Numbered from the stretch's first letter, positions 39,674 to 49,435 are shown. The stretch: 64,000 nucleotides of DNA from Oscillospiraceae bacterium (GCA_004555865.1 SFJO01000005.1:35246-99245); one strand, 5' to 3'. Notes: a model not told the origin generated them from the letters alone. Program-made: numbers and translations.

Positions 39674-40531
39674 TTACTGCTTTTTGTCAAATACGGCTCG
39701 GCGCTGGGTGGAAAGGCGGAACATCGCCTCCAGCTCCTCCCGGTCGCCGCGTTCCAGGCAGGCGCGCAGCTGGGTGAGCGCCCCCTCAAACTGGTCGATC
39801 TCCTTCATCAGGTTGTCCCGATTCCACAAAAACAGCTCGGCCCACATCTGGGCGTTGATGCGGGCGATGCGGGTGAGATCCCGGAAGGAATCGCCGGTGT
39901 ATTCGGCCAGTCGGCCATTGTCCGAGGCGCACATCAGGCTCACGGCGATGGCGTGGGTCAGCTGGCTCACATAGCCGATCATCTGGTCGTGCTCGGCGGG
40001 GGTGAGGGTGGTGATGTGCTGGAAGCCGAGCGTTTCGGCCAGAGACCAGGCGAAGGTGAGCCCCGCCTCGGTGTTTTTCTCGGTGGGGGTAATGATGAAG
40101 TTGGCGGGGGCAAAATCCACCAGATGGGCGTTGGTCACGCCGCTGACCTCTTTGCCGGCCATGGGGTGGCTGCCGATGAACTCCACGCCCTCGGGCATGA
40201 GGGCCTGGGCGGCGTCCACCACGCCGGTTTTTACGCCGCAGGTGTCGGTTACCAGGCACCCGGCGGGCAGCAGGCCGCCGTACTGCTTCAGCCAATCCAG
40301 CAGGGCGGTGGGGTACAGGCCCAGCACCACATAACCGGCCTCAGCCAGCAGGGGGGCAAAGTTCTCGGCGGCACCCCGCTGGATGTAGCCCTCCTTCAGG
40401 GCAAACTCCACCGCCTCCGGGCTGCGGTCAATGCCGTCCACGGCAAAGCCGGCCCGGGTCAGGCCAAGGGCGTAGCGGCCGCCCAGCAGGCCCAGGCCCA
40501 CGATCACCACACGTTTGGAAGTATCCAGCAT
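39674..40531 (-). CDS. tyrA: Prephenate dehydrogenase
   Basis: A 285-residue NAD(P)-dependent enzyme that makes 4-hydroxyphenylpyruvate for tyrosine. The Rossmann motif VVIVGLGLLGGRYA sits at the N-terminus; TDTCGVKTGVV and GSHPMAGKEVSGV (substrate-site His) follow, and a helical dimerisation domain with THAIAVSLM ends the protein. There is no chorismate mutase or ACT domain, so it is the short monofunctional type. Confidence 0.92.
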   Translation of the reverse strand: MLDTSKRVVIVGLGLLGGRYALGLTRAGFAVDGIDRSPEAVEFALKEGYIQRGAAENFAPLLAEAGYVVLGLYPTALLDWLKQYGGLLPAGCLVTDTCGVKTGVVDAAQALMPEGVEFIGSHPMAGKEVSGVTNAHLVDFAPANFIITPTEKNTEAGLTFAWSLAETLGFQHITTLTPAEHDQMIGYVSQLTHAIAVSLMCASDNGRLAEYTGDSFRDLTRIARINAQMWAELFLWNRDNLMKEIDQFEGALTQLRACLERGDREELEAMFRLSTQRRAVFDKKQ

Positions 40532-40611
40532 GATGCAAACCTCGTTTCTAACAAGAATAACGTTTGGAAGTGCGCTGCAAAAATCAGAGCTTCACGCACA
40601 TAGGCCGGAGA

Positions 40612-41901
40612 TTACTCCTCCCGGGCCTGCCACCGGGTGCCCAGGCCCCGGGCCATGTCCTCAAAGAAGGTCGGCCAGCTCTTGGCCACGGCCCCCGCGT
40701 CCTCCAGCAGGGCGGGCAGCCCGGCGGCCCAGGCGGCAACGGAAAGTGCCATGGCCACCCGATGGTCGTTGTGGCTGTTCAACGGCTGGGTGGGGGCACG
40801 CAGCGCCCCGCCCAGGCCCTTGACCGTGACGGTTTCGCCCTTGGCCAGCACCTGCCCGCCGAATTTGGCCAGCTCCTCCTGCATGGCGGCAATGCGGTCG
40901 CTTTCTTTGATGCGCAGCCGCCCTGCGTTGGTGATGACCGTGTCGCCTTCGCAGAACAGGCCCAGCACCATGAGGATGGGCCCCAGGTCCGGGCAGGCGG
41001 CCAGGTCGATGGCGGTGGCCCGCAGGGGGGCCGCCTGAAAGCGCACTTCATCGCCGGTGCGGGTGAAATTTGCCCCGCACCGGGCCAGAATGTCCAGAAT
41101 GGCGGCGTCGCCCTGAAGCGAGTCCGGCCGCAGGCCGGTGACGGCCACGCCGCCGCACACGGCCCCCAGCACGGCGGGGAAGGCTGCCTGGCTGTAATCG
41201 CCCTCCACCCGGTAGGAGCAGGGGCGGTAGTGCTGGCCGCCGGGCACGGCCAGACGGCGCTCGTCCAGCCAGCGGGCGGTTACGCCGAAGTCGGCCAGGG
41301 CCGAGAGGGTCAGGTCGATGTAAGGGCGGCTTTCCACCTTGCCGGTGAGGGTGAGGGTGCTGTCGCCGGGCAGCAGGGGCAGGGCGTACAGCAGGCCGGT
41401 GATGAACTGGCTGGAAACGTCCCCGGGCAGGGTGTAGTCCCCGGGGGGCAGTGCGCCCTTCAAGGTGACGCCCTGCTCGGTCTGGGCAAACGCCAGCCCG
41501 CGGGCGGCAAAGAGGTCGGCATATACCTGCTGGGGGCGGCTGAACAGCCGCCCGCCGCCGCAAAAGCGCACGGTTTCGCCGGTCAGGCTGAACACCGGAA
41601 TGAAAAAGCGCAGGGTGCTGCCGCTCTCGCCGCAGTCCACAGACTGGGCGGGGTCAAAGCGCCAGCGGGCAGGCGCCCCTGCTCCGGTGATGGCCACGCC
41701 GCCATCTGCGGGAGCAATCTTCGCGCCCAGGCGGGCCACACCGGCCAGGGTGGCCTGAATGTCCCGGCTCTGGGCCAGGTTCTGCACCGACGAGGTGCCC
41801 TCGGCCAGGGCGGCGGCCAGCACCGAGCGATGGGCCATGCTTTTGGAGGGCGGGGCGCACAAGCGGCCGCCGATGGAGCAGGGGAAAAGTTGGATGTTCA
41901 T
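40612..41901 (-). CDS. aroA: 5-enolpyruvylshikimate-3-phosphate synthase
   Basis: A 429-residue enzyme of the shikimate pathway. PPSKSMAHRSVLAAALAEG, GESGSTLRFFIPV (phosphoenolpyruvate site), GDVSSQFITGLLYALPLL, RIKESDRIAAMQEEL and the NSHNDHRVAMAL block are all present. The residues around the PEP loop (CGESGSTLRF rather than GNAGTAMR) place it closer to the class II, glyphosate-tolerant-like sequences; I infer that from motif shape only. The ATG at 41901 follows GAAAGGACC. Confidence 0.93.
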   Translation of the reverse strand: MNIQLFPCSIGGRLCAPPSKSMAHRSVLAAALAEGTSSVQNLAQSRDIQATLAGVARLGAKIAPADGGVAITGAGAPARWRFDPAQSVDCGESGSTLRFFIPVFSLTGETVRFCGGGRLFSRPQQVYADLFAARGLAFAQTEQGVTLKGALPPGDYTLPGDVSSQFITGLLYALPLLPGDSTLTLTGKVESRPYIDLTLSALADFGVTARWLDERRLAVPGGQHYRPCSYRVEGDYSQAAFPAVLGAVCGGVAVTGLRPDSLQGDAAILDILARCGANFTRTGDEVRFQAAPLRATAIDLAACPDLGPILMVLGLFCEGDTVITNAGRLRIKESDRIAAMQEELAKFGGQVLAKGETVTVKGLGGALRAPTQPLNSHNDHRVAMALSVAAWAAGLPALLEDAGAVAKSWPTFFEDMARGLGTRWQAREE

Positions 41902-41936
41902 GGTGGGTCCTTTCAGAAGGCGTTTGCCGTGGGCGC

Positions 41937-43055
41937 TCAGGCCCGCTTCCACTTGCCGCCCAGCAGGTAATAGCCCAGCCAGTCCCAGCGGCCGAAGCTG
42001 CGGTTTTCGGTGGCGTCCAGCAGCCACAGGCGGGCGGCCAGCGCGTAATTGCCGGTGCGCAGAGGCAGATAGTAAGGGGAATACAGCTTCGCCTTTTTGC
42101 AGTAGGCCAGCATATTTGCAAGGCAGGGGTGATGCAGCAGGGCGCGGTCCATGGGCTTGCGGGCGGCTTTGCACTGGTAGGCCAGTTGGGCGGCGGCGGC
42201 CAGATAATGGCGCACCACGGCGTCCGTCTCCAGGCAGTAGCCCTCCGGAAAGGCGGGGGCGTAGGCCAGCAGGCCGTCCCATTCCTGCTTCAGGATCTGA
42301 GCCAGATTCTCCCGCAGGTCGGGGCCTTCCTCCGCCGCGCCGGTTCCGGTGGCGGTGGTGGAGAGGGAGGTGGTGTTGTCCTGGGCGTAATAGTAGAGCG
42401 GGGCCGGGCAGTAGGCGATCTGCCAGCCGCGTTCGGGGGCGCACTGGTCCAGATAGCGGGCCACGAACTCGCCGTCCTCGCAGATGACGGCGGCCCCGGC
42501 CTGGCCCAGCTCATCCCGGAAGAAAAGCTGCTTCTGCCGCAGCTTTTCGGCATCGAACAGGCGGTTCCACACCGCGTTGTACAGAATCTCCACCCAGGCA
42601 ACCCCGTCAAAGGCGGCCTTGGGCAGCACCGAAAAGTCCAGCGCGCCGGGCTTTTGGGCAAAGCGCTCCGGGTCGGTGGTAAAGCCCCAGATGACCATGG
42701 CCTCGGGGGCCTGCCGGTGCATGGCCAGGGCGTATTCCATGGCCGTGGGGGAAAAGACATCGTCCGCATCGCAGAAGGCGATCTGTTCGCCTTTGGCCAG
42801 AGAAAGGCCCTTGTTGCGGGCGGCGGAAACCCCGGCGTTTTTCTGGTGCACCGCCGCAAAGCGGGGGTCCTTCTGCTGCCAGGCATCGCAGATGGCGCCG
42901 CTTTCGTCGGTGGAACCATCGTCAATGAGCAGGCATTCCCAATCCCGGAAGGTCTGCCCGGCAATGCCCGCCAGGCAGCGGTTCAGCCAGGGGGCGGCGT
43001 TGTACACCGGCACGATGATGCTCAGGGGCAGGGCGGCAGTTTGTACGCTTGTCAT
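41937..43055 (-). CDS. Family 2 glycosyltransferase inside the aromatic operon
   Basis: A 372-residue GT-A enzyme. SIIVPVYNAAPWLNRCL, LIDDGSTDESG and FCDADDVFSPTAM (DxD) are standard GT2 motifs; the acidic EDGEFVARY may be catalytic. No C-terminal membrane helix is clear. It sits between aroF and aroA with short gaps, though it has no known place in aromatic synthesis. It more probably acts on a surface glycan and was inserted into the operon. An ATG 11 codons earlier is possible. Confidence 0.85.
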   Translation of the reverse strand: MTSVQTAALPLSIIVPVYNAAPWLNRCLAGIAGQTFRDWECLLIDDGSTDESGAICDAWQQKDPRFAAVHQKNAGVSAARNKGLSLAKGEQIAFCDADDVFSPTAMEYALAMHRQAPEAMVIWGFTTDPERFAQKPGALDFSVLPKAAFDGVAWVEILYNAVWNRLFDAEKLRQKQLFFRDELGQAGAAVICEDGEFVARYLDQCAPERGWQIAYCPAPLYYYAQDNTTSLSTTATGTGAAEEGPDLRENLAQILKQEWDGLLAYAPAFPEGYCLETDAVVRHYLAAAAQLAYQCKAARKPMDRALLHHPCLANMLAYCKKAKLYSPYYLPLRTGNYALAARLWLLDATENRSFGRWDWLGYYLLGGKWKRA

Positions 43056-43128
43056 AGTTCTACATCCTAAAGTATGCGCTGCCCGCATTGGAAACAGCGC
43101 ATACGGGTTCGTTTTTTTTGATTGGAAC

Positions 43129-44145
43129 TTACATTTCCCGGCCGATGGCCCACGCCACCTGGCGGCACTTGGCCATGGCCTGGGCGAAGGAATCCGGGGT
43201 CAGGCACTGGGCACCGTCGCTCCAGGCGTGGCGGGGGTCGTTGTGTACCTCCACCTCCAGGCCGTCGGCGCCGGCGGCAATGGCGGCGAGCATCATCGGC
43301 TCCACCAGGTTGGATTTGCCGGTGGCGTGGCTGGGGTCCACAATGATGGGCAGGTGGGTCTTTTCGTGGATGATGGGCACGGCGGACAGATCCAGCGTGT
43401 TGCGGGTGTACTTTTCAAAGGTGCGGATGCCGCGCTCGCACAGGATCACGTTCTCGTTGCCGCCTGCCATGATGTACTCGGCGCTCATGATCCACTCCTC
43501 AATGGTGTTGGCCAGGCCGCGCTTGAGCAGCACGGGCTTGTGCATTTTGCCCACGGCCTTCAGCAGCTGGAAGTTCTGCATATTCCGCGCGCCGATCTGC
43601 ACCACGTCCACGTATTCCTCGAATTCGGGAATGCGGTCCTCGCTCATCAGCTCGGAAACGATGGGCAGGCCGGTGGCCTCTCGGGCCTTCACCATGGCCA
43701 GAATGCCCTCGGTCTCCAGGCCCTGGAAGGAGTAGGGGGAGGTGCGGGGCTTGTACGCGCCGCCGCGGAACATGGAAGCGCCGCCGGCTTTCACGGCCTG
43801 GGCCATGCGCAGGCTGTGCTCTTCGCCCTCGATGGAGCAGGGGCCGGCCATGACCACGATCTTTTCCTTGCCGCCCACCTTGATGCCGCCGCAGTCAATG
43901 ACGGAATCCTCGGGATGGAACAGCCGGTTGGCCCGCTTGTAGGGGGCGGACACACGGGTTACATTGTCGATCCAGGGGTTGGCCAGCACGTCCCGCTCGT
44001 CGATCTTGGTGGTGTCGCCCACCAGGCCGAACACGTTGTAGTCCTTGCCGGAGATCAGGGTTACGTCCAGGCCCTGGGCCTCGAACTTGTCCACGATCTT
44101 TTCCAGTTCGATTTTGGGCGTGCCTTTTTTGGTTGAGATGATCAT
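43129..44145 (-). CDS. aroF: 3-deoxy-7-phosphoheptulonate synthase, type I-beta
   Basis: A 338-residue enzyme that condenses PEP and erythrose-4-P, the first step of the shikimate pathway. The N-terminal ferredoxin-like regulatory domain (residues 1-70) is the one that binds Tyr/Phe in Thermotoga-type enzymes. The barrel has VVMAGPCSIEGEE, FRGGAYKPRTSPYSFQGL, QIGARNMQNFQLL and VDPSHATGKSNLV. Feedback inhibition is therefore likely. It is followed by the glycosyltransferase in the operon. Confidence 0.95.
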   Translation of the reverse strand: MIISTKKGTPKIELEKIVDKFEAQGLDVTLISGKDYNVFGLVGDTTKIDERDVLANPWIDNVTRVSAPYKRANRLFHPEDSVIDCGGIKVGGKEKIVVMAGPCSIEGEEHSLRMAQAVKAGGASMFRGGAYKPRTSPYSFQGLETEGILAMVKAREATGLPIVSELMSEDRIPEFEEYVDVVQIGARNMQNFQLLKAVGKMHKPVLLKRGLANTIEEWIMSAEYIMAGGNENVILCERGIRTFEKYTRNTLDLSAVPIIHEKTHLPIIVDPSHATGKSNLVEPMMLAAIAAGADGLEVEVHNDPRHAWSDGAQCLTPDSFAQAMAKCRQVAWAIGREM

Positions 44146-44341
44146 GAGATGAAGCCTTTCTGTTGCTGGGGGCGGCGCCGCTCCAAACGGGCCGCCCTGA
44201 ATCTGCTCTGCGCCGGGAAAGCCGGCGGTTTTTCACAGCCTGCGCGTTTGCTTTGAAACGGAGGGCTTTTATCCCGCCTTTGCGGGGCGCAAAGGCGGGC
44301 GCGAGGCACCCGCGCGCCATGGCACACGGGGCCGGGTGTTT

Positions 44342-44779
44342 TTACTGCTGCTCGATCTGCGCTTTCAGCTGGGCGGCGGCCTGCACATAGCCCGCAATGC
44401 CCTGGCCAATCACGTGTACCTGGCAGGCCATGCCTGCGTAGCTGATCTGGCGGAAGGGCTCCCGCTTGGTCACATCGCTGATGTGCACCTCGGCGGCGGG
44501 CAGGGCCACGGCCTTCAATGCATCCAGAATGGCAATGCTGGTGTGGGTGTAGGCGCCGGGGTTGATGACGATGCCATCGTAGAGGCCCAGGGCGCTCTGG
44601 ATGGCATCCACCAGGCTGCCCTCGTGGTTGGACTGGTAGAACTCGGTCTCCACGCCGATGGCGGCGCAGCCTTCCTTCACAAAATTCACCATGCCCTCAT
44701 AGTCCACGGTGCCGTAGATGCCCGGCTCCCGCACACCCAGCATATTCAGGTTAGGCCCGTTCAGAATCAAGAATTTCAT
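44342..44779 (-). CDS. aroQ: 3-dehydroquinate dehydratase, type II
   Basis: A 145-residue enzyme with the type II signature ILNGPNLNMLGVREPGIYG, the flexible lid and catalytic Tyr, INPGAYTHTSIAI (acid/base His region) and VEVH-like AAEVHISDV. It starts inside the 3' end of aroEK (29-base overlap), so translation is coupled. The 196-base gap to aroF holds a hairpin but no gene. Confidence 0.96.
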   Translation of the reverse strand: MKFLILNGPNLNMLGVREPGIYGTVDYEGMVNFVKEGCAAIGVETEFYQSNHEGSLVDAIQSALGLYDGIVINPGAYTHTSIAILDALKAVALPAAEVHISDVTKREPFRQISYAGMACQVHVIGQGIAGYVQAAAQLKAQIEQQ

Positions 44780-46013
44780 AAAAAACCTCCTCAGCGGCGG
44801 TGATGGCCTGGTTCAGGCTGCCGCTGTTTTCCACAATGCCGTCGGCGGCCGCCCGGTACAGGGGCAGGCGCTCGGCCTCCATCTTTTCAAGGGCTTCCCG
44901 GCTGGAGGACAGCGGCCGTCCGCCGCCCACCGTCAGCGCCTCCAGCGGGCGGCAAATCCACAGCACGGGGCCGTTCTGCCGCAGCAGGCGGGCGTTGCCC
45001 GGGGTTTTCACGATGCCGCCGCCGCAGCTGATAACCTGGCCGGTGTGCTTGGCGGCCTCGGCGGCCGCCTCGGTTTCCAGTCGGCGGAAGGCGGCCTCGC
45101 CCTCCTGGGCGAAAATATCGGGGATGGATTTGCCCGCCCGGCGCACGATTTCCTCATCCAAGTCCACAAAGGTTTTGCCCAGTTTTTCTGCCAGCGCCTT
45201 GCCGATGGTGGTTTTGCCGCTGGAGGGCATCCCCACCATGGAGATGTTGCACAGTTTTGCCTTCAGCGCCTTGTGGATCTCACCGATTCTGGCGTGGTCA
45301 ATGGGTGCGTCGTGAAAGTATTCGGCGGCGTACACCGCCTGGGCCACCAGCATTTCAAAGCCGCACACGGCCACTGCGCCCCGTTCCTCGGCCCGAAGCA
45401 GAAGTTCGGTGCGGAAGGGGTTGTACACCACGTCGAATACCGCCTCCAGCCGGTCGAAGCCGCCCAACTCCAGCAGGCAGCCGCCGTTGTCCGGATACAT
45501 TCCGGCGGGGGTGGTGTTCACCACGATCTGCACGTCGGTGCGGGCGGCGGCCTGGGCATAGTCCAGCCGGCCCTCGCCGGCCCGGCGGCTCACGGTGAGA
45601 ATTTCGGCCGCGCCCTCACTGCGGCAGACGGCGGCCACGGTGTTGTGGGTGCCGCCGGTGCCCAGAATGAGCACGGTTTTGCCCCGAAGGCTCACCCCGT
45701 GGGCCTTGACCATGTACAAAAAGCCGCCGAAGTCGGTGTTGTGGCCGTACAGCTTGCCGTCCCGGTTCACGATGGTGTTCACCGCGCCGATGGCGCTGGC
45801 CCGCTCGTCCACCGCTTCACAGTAGGGGATGACCAGCTGCTTGTAGGGGATGGTCACGTTGATGGCCTGAAAGGGCCGCTGCTCCAGAAATTGCCGGGCC
45901 TCGGCCTCGGTGGGCAGGGGGTGCAGCTCGTAGGGATACTGGGGCAGCAGCAGCTCGTGGATGATCTTTGAGTAGCTGTGGCCCAGCTTGGCCCCGATGA
46001 GTCCATATTCCAT
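44751..46013 (-). CDS. Bifunctional shikimate dehydrogenase / shikimate kinase (AroE-AroK fusion)
   Basis: A 420-residue fusion. Residues 1-255 are shikimate dehydrogenase: the KLGHSYSKIIHE substrate site, NVTIPYK (catalytic Lys), AVNTIV and the NAD(P) loop LILGTGGTHNT. Residues 258-420 are shikimate kinase: Walker A GMPSSGKTTIG, the DLDEEI motif, RRLE and CGGGIVKTP. Two consecutive-but-one reactions of the pathway are thus on one chain. It follows aroC by 3 bases. Confidence 0.95.
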   Translation of the reverse strand: MEYGLIGAKLGHSYSKIIHELLLPQYPYELHPLPTEAEARQFLEQRPFQAINVTIPYKQLVIPYCEAVDERASAIGAVNTIVNRDGKLYGHNTDFGGFLYMVKAHGVSLRGKTVLILGTGGTHNTVAAVCRSEGAAEILTVSRRAGEGRLDYAQAAARTDVQIVVNTTPAGMYPDNGGCLLELGGFDRLEAVFDVVYNPFRTELLLRAEERGAVAVCGFEMLVAQAVYAAEYFHDAPIDHARIGEIHKALKAKLCNISMVGMPSSGKTTIGKALAEKLGKTFVDLDEEIVRRAGKSIPDIFAQEGEAAFRRLETEAAAEAAKHTGQVISCGGGIVKTPGNARLLRQNGPVLWICRPLEALTVGGGRPLSSSREALEKMEAERLPLYRAAADGIVENSGSLNQAITAAEEVFYEILDSERA

Positions 46014-46016
46014 GGG

Positions 46017-47138
46017 TCAGTCCTCCTTCTGGCTGCGGGTGCCCTCGCAGGTGGTCAGCAGGTCCAGCAGGCCGAGGGCGGCGGCGCAGGTCTGCACCAC
46101 AGCGGCCCGGTGAACGATGCAGGGGTCGTGCCGGCCCTGAATCTGCAGCTGGGCGTCGCGCTTGGCCACATAGTCCACGGTCTGCTGGGGCTTGTAAATG
46201 CTGGGGGTGGGCTTTACCGCCGTGCGGAAGACAAGGGGCATACCGTTGGCAATGCCGCCGTTCACGCCGCCGTTGTGGTTGGTGGCGGTGACCACCCGGC
46301 CCGCCTCCATACGGAAGGGGTCGTTGGCCTGGCTGCCCCGCAGCCCGGCGAAGCCGAAGCCCAGGCCGAATTCCACGCCCTTTACGGCGGGAATGCTGAA
46401 GAGCAGGTGGCTGAGCACCGACTCCACACTGTCAAAGAAAGGCTCGCCCACCCCGGCGGGCAGGCCCAGCACGGCGGTTTCCAGAATGCCGCCCACGCTG
46501 TCGCCCTCGGCCCCGGCGGCCCGGATGGCGGCCCGCATGGACTCCTCCCGGGCGGGGTCGATGAGAGCCAGCTGCTCGGGCGAAGCGGCGCTGACCGCAG
46601 CGGCCTGCCGGGCCAGCAGGGCCGGTTCATCCGCCGCAAAGGGCAGGTCCTCCACCCCGGCGGCGGCCCGGATGTGGGTGGCGATGGTGATGCCCTTGGC
46701 GGCCAGCACCTGCTGGCAGATGGCCCCCGCCGCCACCAGCGGGGCGGTGATGCGGCCGGAGAAGTGGCCGCCGCCCCGGCTGTCCTGCCAGCCGCCGTAT
46801 TTGGCGTAGGCGGTAAAGTCGGCGTGGCCGGGGCGCAGAAGATCCTGAGTTTTGGCATAGTCGCCGCTGCGCTGGGCCTTGTTTTCGATCATCAGCGCAA
46901 TGGCGGTGCCGGTGGTGCGGCCATTCAGCACGCCGCTGAGCAGGCGGACCTGGTCGGCCTCGGTGCGGCCGGTGGAAAGGCCATCGCCCCGGGCACGGCG
47001 CTTGTCCATCTGGCGGGCAATGAAGGCCTCGTCCACGGGCAGCCCGGCGCACAGGCCGTCCAGCACCGCGCCGATGGCGGGGCCGTGGCTTTCGCCGAAA
47101 ATGGTCAGGCAGACGCTGCTGCCGAAGGTGTTTTTCAT
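46017..47138 (-). CDS. aroC: Chorismate synthase
   Basis: A 373-residue FMN-dependent enzyme that makes chorismate. GESHGPAIGAVLDG, GRTEADQVRLLSG, GGGHFSGRITAPLVAAGAI and RDPCIVHRA-like RHDPCIVHRAAVV near the C-terminus are diagnostic. Normal length. The start follows GAGGGAACC. Confidence 0.96.
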   Translation of the reverse strand: MKNTFGSSVCLTIFGESHGPAIGAVLDGLCAGLPVDEAFIARQMDKRRARGDGLSTGRTEADQVRLLSGVLNGRTTGTAIALMIENKAQRSGDYAKTQDLLRPGHADFTAYAKYGGWQDSRGGGHFSGRITAPLVAAGAICQQVLAAKGITIATHIRAAAGVEDLPFAADEPALLARQAAAVSAASPEQLALIDPAREESMRAAIRAAGAEGDSVGGILETAVLGLPAGVGEPFFDSVESVLSHLLFSIPAVKGVEFGLGFGFAGLRGSQANDPFRMEAGRVVTATNHNGGVNGGIANGMPLVFRTAVKPTPSIYKPQQTVDYVAKRDAQLQIQGRHDPCIVHRAAVVQTCAAALGLLDLLTTCEGTRSQKED

Positions 47139-47211
47139 GATGGTTCCCTCGCTGTGGCTCCCTCATTGGGAAAAATGGGTTCCGGCCTGCGCCGGAAACA
47201 GGCGCTGCGGC

Positions 47212-48258
47212 TTACTGCTGCATGGGAGGAATGTCCTTACCCTCCACCAGCGGCTCCAGCACGGCCATGTCCACCGTGTCAATGCGCCAGCAGCCCAGGC
47301 CCGGCAGCTTCACCAGGCGGATCTTGCCGCCGCGGGTCTTTTTGTCGTGGCGCATGGCCTCCAGGGCTTCGGCCTGGTTGTAGCTGCACCGCAGGGGCAG
47401 GCCCAGTTTGCGGTACACGGCCCGCACCCGCTTTTTCAGCTTGGGGTCCTCGATCATGGGCAACATGCCCAGGGCCACGCACTCGCCGTGGTAAAAGCCG
47501 CGGGTGCGGCGGCCGCGAATGCCCCGCACGGCCTCAATGCCGTGGCCCAGGGTGTGGCCGAAGTTCAGCGCGGCCCGGTCGCCCTGCTCCCGGGCGTCCC
47601 GCTCCACAATGTTCTTCTTGATGACCAGGCTGTGGTAGATGACCTCCTCGATCTTCTCGAAGGGATCGTCGTTTTCAAAGATGGCGAACAGCTCAGGGTC
47701 GGCAATCAGGCTCATCTTCAGCGCCTCGGCCAGGCCGTTCACGAACTGGCGGCGGGGCAGGGTGGCCAGCACGTCGGGGTCGATCACCACCAGCTTGGGC
47801 TGCCAGAAGGCGCCCACGATGTTCTTGGTTTCGCCCAGGTCCACGGCAACCTTGCCGCCGATGGAGGAATCAAACTGGCTGAGGGTGGTGGTGGGGCAGT
47901 TGATGAACTGGATGCCCCGCATATAGGTAGCGGCGGCAAAACCGGCCATGTCGCCCACAACGCCGCCGCCCACAGCCACCACCAGATCGGCGCGGGTCAT
48001 GCCGAATTCCAGCATGGCCTGCAGCACGGTGGTGTACACCTTGATGCTCTTGCTGGCCTCGCCCTGGGGCACCACAAAAATGCTGCCGTCGGCGCACTGG
48101 GCCTTGACGGTTTCGGCGTACTGAATGGGCACACCGGTGTCGGTTACAATGAACACCTTGCGGTTGGCAAGGTCGGTGAGCTGGCCCAGGCTGCCAAGCG
48201 CCCCCCGTTTGATGACGATGTCGTAGCTGTCCGCCCCAAGGCGCATGGTGAGTTTCAT
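47212..48258 (-). CDS. aroB: 3-dehydroquinate synthase
   Basis: A 348-residue NAD- and metal-dependent cyclase. VAVGGGVVGDMAGFAAATYMRG, PTTLLAQ-type PTTTLSQFDSSIGGK, the metal-binding NFGHTLGHGIE and a further His near HGECVALGM are visible. It follows pheA by 46 bases in the operon. Confidence 0.96.
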   Translation of the reverse strand: MKLTMRLGADSYDIVIKRGALGSLGQLTDLANRKVFIVTDTGVPIQYAETVKAQCADGSIFVVPQGEASKSIKVYTTVLQAMLEFGMTRADLVVAVGGGVVGDMAGFAAATYMRGIQFINCPTTTLSQFDSSIGGKVAVDLGETKNIVGAFWQPKLVVIDPDVLATLPRRQFVNGLAEALKMSLIADPELFAIFENDDPFEKIEEVIYHSLVIKKNIVERDAREQGDRAALNFGHTLGHGIEAVRGIRGRRTRGFYHGECVALGMLPMIEDPKLKKRVRAVYRKLGLPLRCSYNQAEALEAMRHDKKTRGGKIRLVKLPGLGCWRIDTVDMAVLEPLVEGKDIPPMQQ

Positions 48259-48304
48259 AATTCCTACCTCTCTGATTCGGGGGCAAACCGGCCCCGCGCA
48301 GCGT

Positions 48305-49381
48305 TTATTTTGTGTATGTGCCCAGCAGGCGGACGGTTTCGCAGATGCTGCTCATCCGCTCCATCAGCCGCTCGCGGTCAGGCTGGTGGGCGCCCACCAG
48401 CTCGATGTAAAAGTAATATTCAAAGGGAACGTGGGGCCGGGGGCGGCTCTTGATGCACTCCATGTTGAAGCCCGCCTCGGCCACGGCCTGAATGACCAGG
48501 GCCAGCGCGCCGGGCTTGTTGTCCACCGTGAACAGCAGGCAGAACCGGTCGCCGCCCACGGGCGGCTCTTTGCCCACCACGATGAAGCGGGTGGTGTTGT
48601 CGCTGTCGGTGTTGATGTCCTCGGCCAGAACCTCCAGCCCGTACAGCGCCGCCGCCTCGGCGCTGGCCGTGGCCGCCTTGGTGGGGTCCTTCTGGGCCGC
48701 CACATACTGGGCCGCCAGCGCGTTGTTGGGGGCCTGGGGCGGCCAGGAGTGGGTGGCCAGCCCCGTTTTGGTGAGGAAGGCTTCGCTTTGGCGCAGGGCC
48801 TGCGGGTGGCCGTACACGTCGGTCACGTCCCGCAGGTGCGCGCCGGGCACCCCCAGCAGGTTGTGCCGGATGGGCAGGTCGTACATCTGCACGATGTACA
48901 GAGAATGGTTGTACAGCAGATCCAGCACATCGGAGACATCCCCGGCGGTGCTGTTCTCAAAGGGAATGACCCCGTAGGCGGCCCGGCCGTCCTGCACGGC
49001 GTCAAACACCTCGTCAAAGGTGGCCAGGCTCAGGGCCCTGGCCCGGGGAAACAGCCGGGTGAGGGCGATGTGGCTGTAAGCCCCCTCGGCCCCCTGGTGG
49101 GCCACCACGTCCCGCCCAAGCACATAGGCCTGATACTGGCGGGAAAGGGCCATCTGTGCCCGAAGAAGGTCTGCATAATAGGGGCGCAGCACCTCCTCGG
49201 CAATGTAGGCGGTGTTCTTTTCAATCACCTGGGCCTCCCGGCCGGAGTCCAGAATGGGCATTCCGGTGGCCTGTTTGTATTCAATGACCTGACGCACGGC
49301 GGCCATGCGCTGTTCAAACAGCGCGGCCATCTGCCGGTCCACCGTGTCGATCTGGGCACGGGCCTGTTCCAGCTGGTTCAT
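48305..49381 (-). CDS. pheA: Bifunctional chorismate mutase / prephenate dehydratase
   Basis: A 358-residue enzyme that makes phenylpyruvate. Residues 1-85 are an AroQ-type chorismate mutase (ARAQIDTVDRQMAALFEQRM). Residues 95-270 are prephenate dehydratase (VAHQGAEGAYSHIA, VIPFENSTAGDVSDVLDL, DNTTRFIVVG). Residues 280-355 are an ACT domain (LLFTVDNKPGALALVIQAVAEAGFNMECIKSRP), so feedback inhibition by Phe is expected. The ATG at 49381 follows GAGGAGGC. It is the first gene of the aromatic operon. Confidence 0.95.
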   Translation of the reverse strand: MNQLEQARAQIDTVDRQMAALFEQRMAAVRQVIEYKQATGMPILDSGREAQVIEKNTAYIAEEVLRPYYADLLRAQMALSRQYQAYVLGRDVVAHQGAEGAYSHIALTRLFPRARALSLATFDEVFDAVQDGRAAYGVIPFENSTAGDVSDVLDLLYNHSLYIVQMYDLPIRHNLLGVPGAHLRDVTDVYGHPQALRQSEAFLTKTGLATHSWPPQAPNNALAAQYVAAQKDPTKAATASAEAAALYGLEVLAEDINTDSDNTTRFIVVGKEPPVGGDRFCLLFTVDNKPGALALVIQAVAEAGFNMECIKSRPRPHVPFEYYFYIELVGAHQPDRERLMERMSSICETVRLLGTYTK

Positions 49382-49435
49382 ATGGGGTTTCTGCCTCCTC
49401 ACCTTTGGGCGGCCCTGCGGCCGCGCCTGCATTTC

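Noticed and set aside
49382..49435. A T-box or leader peptide for the aromatic operon
   Set aside because: The leader is about 50 nt and shows neither a specifier loop nor runs of Phe/Tyr/Trp codons.
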